The translations under genes were made by a program, and so were the position numbers. From a bacterium CPR1 (GTDB lineage Bacteria; Vulcanimicrobiota; Xenobia; Xenobiales; QWHO01), in assembly GCA_021404945.1 (NCBI GenBank), contig QWHO01000003.1, positions 1 through 42,703 of the forward strand: a stretch of DNA of 42,703 nt, given 5' to 3'. A model generated the notes under the pieces. That model did not search any database, was not told where the DNA came from, and saw only the letters and a program-made list of their open reading frames with translations. Of this stretch, positions 25,066 to 32,118 are shown one piece after another (within the stretch, counting starts at the first letter, position 1; every line of letters begins with the position of its first letter).

Positions 25066-26211
25066 TCAGCACCAGTAGCCGCCTCCACCGTATGGGGAGT
25101 AGCCACTCTGTTGCCAGTTGCCACCCTGTTGCCAGGAGCCGCCCATCAGCAGCATGGCCCACTGGTCCTGGTAGCCGGCCAGCTCGCGAGTGTGATAATG
25201 GCTGTACCCGGCCAGGACCTGGGTTTCCACGTCGTGGTAGGTCGTGGTCTGCTTGTTGAAGGTCGAGCTCATGTCGCCGCGGTTGATATTCTTCACATCA
25301 AAGGAGGTGATTCCGTGCTGAGACAGCGATTGCATTTCACCAGCATCGACTTTTCCATCCGCATTCGCGTCCTTCCAGATCTGCAGGCCCCTCAATTCGT
25401 CGCCCTCGACCCGGCCGTCCCGATTCTTGTCGAAGTAGTGAGCCACCTTCTCGTAGCCGTCCTTGAAGCGCTCCTTGCCATCGACATCATAGTTTCCGAA
25501 CAATTCCTTCGAGCTGGTGATTTTACCGTCGTTGTTGACATCCCAGACGAGCAGCCCGTCTCCGCCGTTCTTGGCCAGCCACTCGGTCTTCTCCCGCTCT
25601 TCCTTCTTGCCCCAGTAGGTCCAGCCATCCTTGCGGATCGCGTCCGACGGCGCTCCTTTCCCGGGCAGGCGCATCTTGCTCTTGTATTCCCAGGATTCCT
25701 TGGAGGGATCGATGTCGAACATGACCCCCTCACCCTCGACCTTGCCGTCACCCAGGACGTTCTTGCCCGTGATGTCAGGCTTTCCATTTCCGTTCAGGTC
25801 CAGGACGATCGGGGATTTCTGGGTGGTCTTCTGGCCATCCTTGTAGTCGAACCACACGTCCCACATCTTGCCCGGCTCATTTTGCGTACAGGCCTGCTGG
25901 GTGTGAACCGTCTGGTAGTGAGCCTCGGTCCAGCAGCGGTCCTGATAGATGGGTGTGCGGCTGTAGGCGACGGCTCCCCCGAGATAGGCTCCCGCTCCCG
26001 AGCCACCTCCGCAAGAGTAGCCCGGATTCCAGGAGCTCTGGCCCCCCCCGCTGCAGCACGGGTTGCAGAACAGGGCATTGAGCATGTTGTTGCTCGACCC
26101 CCACTGGCCCGAGTAGCCGCTGTTATTCCACTGGCCCACGGGCGCCCAGCTCGAGTAGGCCCCTGCAGCCGCAAAAGCGGTGACGTTCTGATAGTTAGCG
26201 GAACCGTACAT
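25066..26211 (-). CDS. EF-hand calcium-binding protein with Gly/Ser/Trp-rich ends
   Basis: 381 aa; ATG at 26211 with GGAGG 9 nt before it. Residues 1-~110 are rich in Gly, Ser, Asn, Tyr and Trp with Cys pairs (FCNPCCSGGG), and the C-terminus ends in a similar Gly/Trp/Gln stretch and Cys. The middle has at least four EF-hand-like Ca loops: DLNGNGKPDI, DVNNDGKITSSKEL, DKNRDGRVEGDEL and DANADGKVDAGEM, all with Asp at 1, 3 and 5. Such loops are common in bacterial surface and secreted proteins, but no Sec signal is seen, so export would need another route (e.g. type I). Function not recognised. Confidence 0.8.
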   Translation of the reverse strand: MYGSANYQNVTAFAAAGAYSSWAPVGQWNNSGYSGQWGSSNNMLNALFCNPCCSGGGQSSWNPGYSCGGGSGAGAYLGGAVAYSRTPIYQDRCWTEAHYQTVHTQQACTQNEPGKMWDVWFDYKDGQKTTQKSPIVLDLNGNGKPDITGKNVLGDGKVEGEGVMFDIDPSKESWEYKSKMRLPGKGAPSDAIRKDGWTYWGKKEEREKTEWLAKNGGDGLLVWDVNNDGKITSSKELFGNYDVDGKERFKDGYEKVAHYFDKNRDGRVEGDELRGLQIWKDANADGKVDAGEMQSLSQHGITSFDVKNINRGDMSSTFNKQTTTYHDVETQVLAGYSHYHTRELAGYQDQWAMLLMGGSWQQGGNWQQSGYSPYGGGGYWC

Positions 26212-26303
26212 CAGGAAAAACCTCCATCATCAACCTTGCCCCCTTTTTCACGTGCCAGACGACAAAGTCAAGACCCGGCCAGCTTTCTTTCAGGCTTGTC
26301 GGT

Positions 26304-26309
26304 TAAACT
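26304..26309 (+). promoter_or_regulatory. -10-like TAAACT next to start codon
   Basis: TAAACT ends 7 nt before the ATG at 26317, again a leaderless-type distance. No convincing -35 is seen. Confidence 0.4.
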
Positions 26310-26316
26310 GGCCTCG

Positions 26317-28566
26317 ATGGACAAACTGTCCCCCTTCCGCCAGGAGGCAGCCCGCGGCCATCGCGAGAGCCAGGCATGGCGACTGAGGTTCTGGAAGCGC
26401 GACCAGATCGATCTGGCCCGGGCAGAGCTTTGCCTGGATCGGCTGGACGCGCTCCAGCCCGGCGACGGTGAGCGGCGTGTGCTGGCCATGGCCCGGGCCG
26501 CAGCCCAGCCTCCCGCCACCCGTCTGGAGGTGCTGCAGCACTCGCTTGGGGTGCTGGCCCACGGAGTTACGGCCGACCTGGTGGGTCTGGCCGGGGTGGG
26601 TCTGGCTCTGCGCGACCTGGCTGGACCGACGGCTGCTGCCTCCCTGGCCGCACAGCTGCCCGACTCCGGCCTGCTCGGTCGGCTGTCTCCCGAGCCCGAC
26701 TGGCTGCTGCGCAAGGCGGCCCGGCCCATGCCCACGACCGCGTCGGAGTGGGCCGCGACGCTGGCTGACGCTCCCGCCCGGTCGGTGCGGATCGCCCTGG
26801 AGGAGCTGGGCGACCCGACCTTCTCTCAGGCACTGGACCGGCTGAAGCTGAGCCCTCAGGTGCGCGAGCAGCTCGACCGCCAGACTCTGGAAAGCCTGGA
26901 CCAGCCCCTTACCAGGCCCCAGCGGATCGCCCGCTTCCTGGATACCAGCGAGATCGATCCGGCCGAGGCCTGCCGCCTGGGCGACTTCATGCTTGCCGGG
27001 GCGGAGGAGCAGCCGGCCAAGCACCTGGCCCGGGGCTTCGACCAGGCTTCCGACGAGCAGCGCGCCATCGCGCTCAGGGCGGCTGCTCGCCAGCTCGATC
27101 AGCCCTTCGAGATCGAGAAGGCGGTGCGGGACCTGCAGGGCGTTCCTCCACGCGAGGTGGCCCGCGTGCTGGCCAGCGTCAAGCCCTCCCCTCAGCTTTC
27201 CCTGCTGACCCGGGTCAGCGACGACAGGGCGGTGGCCGAGGGCCTGGGCGCGCTGGATCTCAGGCCTCCGGCCATGCTCGACAAGCTCCGTCCGCTGCTG
27301 GCCCCTTCCGAGACCATGGCCCTGGTCGACCACTCCCAACCCTTCCTGGCGGCCCTGCTGGCCACCCCGTGGTCACAGGATGAGGACCAGGCAAGGGTGG
27401 CGGTGGCCGGCTGGCAAGCCTTCGACCGCTCCCCCGGCCTGGCCGGGGCGGCCCTTGCCATGGCCCGAGCTACCTCTGATCTCAACCAGCGCCGCTATCT
27501 GTGCCGGGGAGCGCTCAAGGCCATGCAGCACCCGGTGGCAGACAAGCTGGAAGCCATGACCCACCTGGCCGGGCCCAACGCCGAGTGGAGCCAGACCGCT
27601 CTTGCGATGGCCGCCCTGTCCGAGATCGATCGGCGGGGAGGCGAGCCACGCCCGGGAGCCCTGCTGGCCGTGGTCAGCCAGGTCGCTGCCAGCTGGGCCG
27701 GACCGGTCTGGCGCAGCCAGCTCGAGCAGTTCCTGCAGCAAGATCCCGAGCTTGGCCCGGTGGCCCGCTCGGTGGGCAGCCTGGAGAGCCTCCACCTGGT
27801 CTTGGAGGACCAGTTGCTCGGCTCGGCCGTCAGCCCGCCGACGCCGGCCGCCGTGGGGGAGACCGGCCAGGCCGTGCTGGTGGGCGGCGTCCGCCTGGAG
27901 AAGAAGAGCCCCATCGAGGGAGCCGGGCCGGAGCTGACCCCCTCCGATTCGACTCCTCCCGTGGCGCAGGCTCTGGATCTTGGCCCTCCGCCCACGCCCG
28001 GCACCAGGATCGAGACCCGCTGGAAGGAAGGCTACAAGAGCGGAGTGGTGGTGATCTACAACCCCACCAGCGGCGTCTTCGAGGAGCGGGAGGCCTACAA
28101 GAGCGGCGTGGCCGGGGTCTACAACCCCAGGTCTGGCCTGGTGGAGCTGCGCGAGAGCTATAAGAGCGGCGTGGCCGGGGTCTATAACGTCAAGAGCGGC
28201 CAGACCGAGTGGCGCGAGGCCTATAAGAGCGGGGTGGCCGGCGTGTATGCCGGCGACCAGGTGGTCTTTCGGGAAAGCTACAAAGGCTGCGTGGCTGGCA
28301 TTCTCGAGCCCGGGGCCGGCCAGCCCGAGTTTCGAGAGGCCTACAAGAGTGGCATCGCGGCCGTGCTCAACCCGGCCACCGGCAGCGTCGAATGGTCCGA
28401 AGGCTATAAGAGCGGTGTCGCCGGGCTTTACGATCCGGCCCGGGGAGCGGTGGAGTTCCGCGAGAGCTACAAGAGCGGGCTGGCCGCCGCCAGCAGCGAC
28501 CCCGAGCGTCCCACCCTCATGGCCTATTCGTTCCCCTACTGGGAAGACGAGGACCCCTACGACTGA
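26317..28566 (+). CDS. Large alpha-helical-repeat protein with eight C-terminal YKSG repeats
   Basis: 749 aa from the ATG at 26317; the frame is open much further upstream (to 25111), but only as the mirror of the EF-hand gene. Residues 1-~500 are Ala/Leu-rich helices with HEAT/TPR-like spacing. A short motif AVLVGGVRLEKK (~525) is shared with the C-terminus of the minus-strand protein at 37631 (HVIVGGVAVRKN), so the two are probably related. Residues ~570-730 hold eight ~19-residue repeats of the type YKSGVAGVYNP-SG-VE-RE. No signal peptide or catalytic motif is seen. A surface or scaffold role is a guess. Confidence 0.75.
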   Translation: MDKLSPFRQEAARGHRESQAWRLRFWKRDQIDLARAELCLDRLDALQPGDGERRVLAMARAAAQPPATRLEVLQHSLGVLAHGVTADLVGLAGVGLALRDLAGPTAAASLAAQLPDSGLLGRLSPEPDWLLRKAARPMPTTASEWAATLADAPARSVRIALEELGDPTFSQALDRLKLSPQVREQLDRQTLESLDQPLTRPQRIARFLDTSEIDPAEACRLGDFMLAGAEEQPAKHLARGFDQASDEQRAIALRAAARQLDQPFEIEKAVRDLQGVPPREVARVLASVKPSPQLSLLTRVSDDRAVAEGLGALDLRPPAMLDKLRPLLAPSETMALVDHSQPFLAALLATPWSQDEDQARVAVAGWQAFDRSPGLAGAALAMARATSDLNQRRYLCRGALKAMQHPVADKLEAMTHLAGPNAEWSQTALAMAALSEIDRRGGEPRPGALLAVVSQVAASWAGPVWRSQLEQFLQQDPELGPVARSVGSLESLHLVLEDQLLGSAVSPPTPAAVGETGQAVLVGGVRLEKKSPIEGAGPELTPSDSTPPVAQALDLGPPPTPGTRIETRWKEGYKSGVVVIYNPTSGVFEEREAYKSGVAGVYNPRSGLVELRESYKSGVAGVYNVKSGQTEWREAYKSGVAGVYAGDQVVFRESYKGCVAGILEPGAGQPEFREAYKSGIAAVLNPATGSVEWSEGYKSGVAGLYDPARGAVEFRESYKSGLAAASSDPERPTLMAYSFPYWEDEDPYD
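28020..28500 (+). repeat. Eight ~57-nt coding repeats (YKSGVAGVYNP type)
   Basis: Eight copies of a ~57-nt unit built on CTACAAGAGCGG-GTGGCCGG, encoding YKSG-V-A-G-[VIL]. The fifth copy is the variant YKGCVAG. Copies differ at synonymous sites, so the repeat is kept at the protein level. The predicted unit is two short strands with a turn (SG), like other beta-hairpin repeat proteins. Confidence 0.85.
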
Positions 28567-28848
28567 GGCCCGTTCCCTGAGCCAGCCCTTGGCGACTCTG
28601 GGCGGCACCGCCTTCTCTCTGACCGCGCCAGCGTATCGAGTCCCCATGACGGACGCGATTGAGGCCCTCGCCAAGGGCGGGGCTCACAGCCATCCAGGAC
28701 GCGACGGGCATGGTTCGCCGCAGTCGCTAATGTGCTCGCGCTCAGGTTTGCCATCAGCACAATCTGACGAACGCGCCGGAACCGCGTTCCAGCGCGTTGT
28801 CAAGTGCAAGACCAGAGGCCTTGCGCTTTACATCCAGAGCGGCCTTCA
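28567..28848. other. Gene-free stretch before the encapsulin operon
   Basis: No credible coding frame on either strand. A small palindrome GGAACCGCGTTCC (around 28780-28792) is the only structure I see. The right end leads into the FNR box. Confidence 0.5.
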
Positions 28849-28891
28849 TTGATCTGGATCAAGAGTGGCATTCGCCGTCTGAGGGTATACT
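28849..28891 (+). promoter_or_regulatory. Perfect FNR box and -10 at class II spacing, encapsulin operon promoter
   Basis: TTGATCTGGATCAA (28849-28862) matches the FNR consensus at all specified bases. TATACT (28886-28891) lies where a class II promoter, activator centred at -41.5, puts the -10, giving a start site near 28897. This is 3-4 nt before the TTG of the DUF3079 gene, so the mRNA would be nearly leaderless. The spacer CTGG is the same as in the box at 7124. It predicts induction by low oxygen or NO through an FNR/Dnr-type protein encoded elsewhere. Confidence 0.8.
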
Positions 28892-28900
28892 CGGCTGGTC

Positions 28901-29125
28901 TTGAGCGAGCTTGAAAAACAGGGACCTCGATCGGGTCGCTCCGCCCCCGAGAAACCGGCCCATCCTGAGAGGATCTGCTGGGGCTGTGAGCGTTTTTGTC
29001 CGGCCGATGCTCTGGCCTGCGGCATGGACACGGTGCGAGCCCCCCATCCTCACGAGCTTTTTGGGGACGACTGGCGGACCTGGGTCGCAACAACTGGCCG
29101 ACAGGACCCGGAGGAGACGGCCTGA
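28901..29125 (+). CDS. DUF3079-family small Cys protein
   Basis: 74 aa with a TTG start; no ATG or GTG is available in frame. The core HPERICWGCERFCPADALAC with the following HELFGDDW is the DUF3079 family pattern (HPER[IV]CWGC...CPAD...ACG...ELFG[DE]DW). Four Cys in C-x2-C-x3-C-x6-C spacing suggest one zinc or Fe-S site. The family function is unknown to me. It is the first gene after the FNR box, and its TGA overlaps the next ATG (TGATG), so it is coupled to the encapsulin cargo candidate. The first ~18 residues are Pro/Arg/Ser-rich and not part of the family core. Confidence 0.8.
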   Translation: MSELEKQGPRSGRSAPEKPAHPERICWGCERFCPADALACGMDTVRAPHPHELFGDDWRTWVATTGRQDPEETA

Positions 29126-29478
29126 TGAGAAACCTGGCGGAAATCCTCCACAACATGCACGAGCACACCGAGACCTATCATCGGCTCTTGCAGGAAGGAG
29201 AGCTGGATGGCGAGTTCGTGCAGCGCCTCTGCGAGCACATCGTATTGGAGGAAAGCGAGAACTCGCAGCTTCTGCAAGGTCTGGAGCGGACCCCCCTGGC
29301 CCAGAAGATGCTCGATCACAGCTACTTCCTCCAGCAGATGATTAGACAGCCGGAAATGCCGCTCGACTTGAAGCTCGAGCTGTTGCACCACTTCCTGGAG
29401 GAGCATCAAGAGTGGGAGCGCGACTTGAGTCCCCAGACCCACTGGACAGTCGGGCCGTTGTGGCCCAGGAAAGGTTGA
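29125..29478 (+). CDS. Candidate encapsulin cargo: small His/Glu-rich helical protein with C-terminal targeting peptide
   Basis: 117 aa; ATG overlaps the previous stop and has GGAGGA 9 nt upstream. Four helices are likely: ~4-23, 27-54, 58-74 and 80-101. They carry ExxH-type pairs: E6-H9, E16-H19, E85-H88, plus E42, E43, E45 and E92, E93, H94. These could build a di-iron or other metal site, as in ferritin-like or hemerythrin proteins, but I cannot assign it to either. The tail 103-117 ends WTVGPLWPRKG. TVGPL matches family-1 encapsulin targeting peptides of the (L/I)TVGSL type, and a Pro/Gln linker precedes it as usual. It is encoded 6 nt before the encapsulin shell gene. The cargo role is therefore well supported; the chemistry is open. 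Confidence 0.75.
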   Translation: MRNLAEILHNMHEHTETYHRLLQEGELDGEFVQRLCEHIVLEESENSQLLQGLERTPLAQKMLDHSYFLQQMIRQPEMPLDLKLELLHHFLEEHQEWERDLSPQTHWTVGPLWPRKG

Positions 29479-29484
29479 CATCTC

Positions 29485-30336
29485 ATGTGGAGTGATCATC
29501 AGAAACTCAAGGAGCTTCCGCTAAGCCCTGAGCAAGCTCAGGCCTTGCTCCAGTCGGCCGTGAAGGAGGTTCGCAGAACCGTTGTGGCACGGCGTTTCAT
29601 GGCGCTTTTCGGCCCTCTGGGCGCGGGTGTGGAGAGTGTGCCGCTGGTCGCCATCGGCAAAGACACCGCTGCCGAGATCAGTTTGGAGGGGCATCCGGAT
29701 CCCCAGCCTATCGGCATTCAGGAGCCTCGGACCTATGTGCGCCTTCCCCTGATCTATAAGGACTTCATCCTGCATTGGCGGGATGTCAAGTGGAGCACGG
29801 ACATGGGCACCGAGCTAGACGGTGCCAACGCGATGCGTGCCGCCCATCAACTCGGTCACGCCGAGGATAAGCTGCTCTTTGGCGGAGCCCCCGATCTCGG
29901 CATTCACGGCCTGCTGAACTGGCCGGGCACGCTGCACGTGACCTCCGCCGGCTGGAACCAGCCCGGTTCCCCGGTGCGCGACGTCTACGGAGCGATCCGA
30001 CGATTGTTGGATGCCGACCATCACTTCCCCTACGCGCTGGTCACCTCGGTGGATATGTACGAAGCTCTGCTCAAGAACGTCACCGAGTCTCCGGTCCTGG
30101 AGCTGGAGCAGGTCAGCAAGCTCTGTGAGGACGGGGTCTTCTGGAGCCCGCAGATCGCTCCCGGCACGGCCGCCGTGGTCTCTACCGGCGCTCAGAACTT
30201 CGACATTGCCGTGGCCGAAGATTTGCAACTGGCCTACCTGGGGCCGGTCGACATGAATTACCGTTTTCGCGTCTACGAGTCCTTGATTTTGAGGGTGAAG
30301 CGACCGACCTCGGTGTGCCGAATCATCCCGGCCTGA
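29485..30336 (+). CDS. Encapsulin shell protein (family 1, HK97 fold)
   Basis: 283 aa, within the family range. N-terminal arm LPLSPEQAQALLQSAVKEVRRTVVARRFM; then YVRLPLIYKDFILHWRDV and the long helix region with ELDGANAMRAAHQLGHAEDKLLFGG, the hallmark of linocin/encapsulin proteins. It continues as DHHFPYALVTSVDMYEALLK and ends ESLILRVKRPTSVCRI. It self-assembles into a nanocompartment that takes up proteins with a C-terminal targeting peptide. The gene just upstream supplies such a protein. Its stop is 4 bp from the convergent prenyltransferase-like gene. No DyP peroxidase or classical encapsulated ferritin gene is nearby. Confidence 0.9.
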   Translation: MWSDHQKLKELPLSPEQAQALLQSAVKEVRRTVVARRFMALFGPLGAGVESVPLVAIGKDTAAEISLEGHPDPQPIGIQEPRTYVRLPLIYKDFILHWRDVKWSTDMGTELDGANAMRAAHQLGHAEDKLLFGGAPDLGIHGLLNWPGTLHVTSAGWNQPGSPVRDVYGAIRRLLDADHHFPYALVTSVDMYEALLKNVTESPVLELEQVSKLCEDGVFWSPQIAPGTAAVVSTGAQNFDIAVAEDLQLAYLGPVDMNYRFRVYESLILRVKRPTSVCRIIPA

Positions 30337-30340
30337 GGGA

Positions 30341-31546
30341 TCACCTCCCGGACGCCCCGGTGACCGGTGAGGACCTGGGGCTGGACGCGCGGCCCTGCCC
30401 CACCAGCTTCTGGCGCGCCAGCGACAGCGCCGCCATGGCAAAGGGCGTGGCGACCAGCGGGTCGTCCTCGCGCGAGGCGGTGGCCTGATTCTTCCAGCAG
30501 CCCGAATCCAGCTGTCGGGCCAGCAGCTCGCGGGCCATCGGCTCGGCCCAGTTGAGGCTGCTCAGGCCTCCAGCCTGCTGGAAATCGTTCATGGCGTGGG
30601 CCAGCGACCAGCACCAGTAGTAATAGAGCGAGTCGCGCTCGATCTCGAGCTCTCTGGGAAACTTGCCGGGCATCTCCTGGGCGGAGAAGCTCTTTTCCAA
30701 CCAGGCCCGAGCCGCGGCCACGCGGGGGTGGTCGGGCGGGTAGCCGGCCCGTAACAGGCAGCGCATCCCATCGGCGGTGGCGCTGCCGTAGGAGACATAG
30801 CGCGTGTGCCCCTGGCGGTCGGTTCCCGCCCCTCCGGCTTTATTCAGGGGACCGAAGGTGGGGCTGGCAAAAAAGCCCCCGTCGTCGAAGGCCAGGTCGC
30901 CTGAATCATAGTTTTGACAGCGCAGCACGAACTCCAATCCGGCCTGCACGGCCGGGTCGTCCGGGGAGCTGGCCACGCTCAGGGCTCCCAGCGCGAACAG
31001 GGTGCTGGACAGGTTGGAGTCGCTGGCGGCGTTCCAGAGATCCAGGCGCTTGGGCTTGTAGGGGATGGCGCTGGAGTACCCCCAACCTCCGAACTGAGGG
31101 TCGTTCGGCGCCCAGCCCGCCTCGGGCCCCAACTGGTGCTGGCGCAACAGGCGAAGAAGGCTCTGGCAGGCCTGCGACTGGCCCTGCCCGGCTCGGGTTA
31201 AGAGCAACGCAGCGGCGGCCCCATCATAGACAGGATAGGCCATGGGAACCTTCGGTCCGCTGGCATCCGCCAGCCCCGCCACATACTGCACGCCCAGCTC
31301 GGCCGCCCGGCGGGCTCGCTGGTTGACGCCCCCGAACACCAGGGCTTTGCAGACCGTGGGGGTTAGCGAGACGCCGTCCTGCATGTCTTTGTAAACCTCC
31401 GAGCGCCAGGCTCCGTCACGAGACTGATGGTCGGCCAGGTAGTCGGTGGCGTGACCGATTGAACGGGAGATCTGTGAGGTGAGCGAGCCCGCACAGCCCC
31501 AGGTCAGGGTGGCCAGGAAGATGAGCCAGGTGGTCAGCAGACGCAC
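30341..31546 (-). CDS. Exported prenyltransferase/squalene-cyclase-fold protein
   Basis: 401 aa from a GTG at 31546, which gives a signal-like start (RLLTTWLIFLATLTWGCAG); the Cys could be a lipid site, though TWGC is not a standard lipobox. Alpha/alpha-barrel repeats are suggested by segments such as DYLADHQSRDGAWR, FGGWGYSS, LEFVLRCQNYDSGDLAFDDGG and LARQLDSGCWKNQ, the Gly-x-Trp pattern of the prenyltransferase and squalene oxidase repeat families. No DxDD or DxDTA-type catalytic acid motif is seen, so it is probably not a cyclase. A similar protein is encoded at 32119-33420. Substrate and role unknown. Confidence 0.72.
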   Translation of the reverse strand: MRLLTTWLIFLATLTWGCAGSLTSQISRSIGHATDYLADHQSRDGAWRSEVYKDMQDGVSLTPTVCKALVFGGVNQRARRAAELGVQYVAGLADASGPKVPMAYPVYDGAAAALLLTRAGQGQSQACQSLLRLLRQHQLGPEAGWAPNDPQFGGWGYSSAIPYKPKRLDLWNAASDSNLSSTLFALGALSVASSPDDPAVQAGLEFVLRCQNYDSGDLAFDDGGFFASPTFGPLNKAGGAGTDRQGHTRYVSYGSATADGMRCLLRAGYPPDHPRVAAARAWLEKSFSAQEMPGKFPRELEIERDSLYYYWCWSLAHAMNDFQQAGGLSSLNWAEPMARELLARQLDSGCWKNQATASREDDPLVATPFAMAALSLARQKLVGQGRASSPRSSPVTGASGR

Positions 31547-31668
31547 GAGGCCTGTTTCGGGTCCAATTGCCTGGCTCCCTGTGATCCAGAGCACAGCGCA
31601 ACGGCGGCCACGGATCATAGAATGAGAGCGGAAGACTCTGACTTTCCCCCTCAAGGAGAGACCCCGCG

Positions 31669-32040
31669 ATGACACAAGCCAAAGTCGAGTTCGCTCCAGT
31701 GGAAGACGACGTCCGCGAGCAGAACAAGAAGCTCAGTAAGAAGAACTTCGACCTGGCCCGGTCACTGGCCGCCGCCCAGCGCAAAGTGACCGACCAGGAA
31801 GCAGCCATCAGCGATATGCGCCAGCGCCAGGAGCAGTGGGTGGAGGACATGCAAGGGGACCTGGCCTTTGTGTGCCAGCAACTGGTGAGCGAGCAGGAAG
31901 CCCGCCTGGAGCAGATGGTGGGCAGGCCGATCGCACGCCAACCTCTGAAGGATGGCGATGTCTCGGGCGCCATCCGCCGGGCCGCCGAGATTCGCGAGAA
32001 GCTCAGGCAGTACGAGGCCACCCGGCGCATCGCCGGCTGA
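31669..32040 (+). CDS. Small coiled-coil protein
   Basis: 123 aa, ATG at 31669 with AAGGAGAG upstream; a -10-like CATAGAAT lies at 31616-31623. Residues ~15-60 form a coiled coil (VREQNKKLSKKNFDLARSLA and following) and the C-terminus a second helix (IRRAAEIREKLRQYEATRR). No known family. It is divergent from the exported repeat protein at 31546 and followed by a strong hairpin terminator. Confidence 0.7.
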   Translation: MTQAKVEFAPVEDDVREQNKKLSKKNFDLARSLAAAQRKVTDQEAAISDMRQRQEQWVEDMQGDLAFVCQQLVSEQEARLEQMVGRPIARQPLKDGDVSGAIRRAAEIREKLRQYEATRRIAG

Positions 32041-32057
32041 CCCCGCCTTTTCTGGCT

Positions 32058-32103
32058 GGCAAGAGCAAAGACGCGGGCTCAGCTCGCGTCTTTTGCTCTT
32101 GCC
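32058..32103. terminator. Strong hairpin between convergent genes
   Basis: Arm GGCAAGAGCAAAGACGCG (32058-32075) pairs with CGCGTCTTTTGCTCTTGCC (32085-32103) with one bulged T, loop of 9. The stem holds its own A/T runs, and it sits between the stops of genes at 32040 and 32119, so it probably ends transcription from both sides. Confidence 0.7.
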
Positions 32104-32118
32104 CCCTTCGGGCGTGTC

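Noticed and set aside
25111-26316. Upstream extension of the YKSG-repeat gene
   Set aside because: The extension is only the reverse of the EF-hand gene; ATG at 26317 with a nearby -10 fits better.
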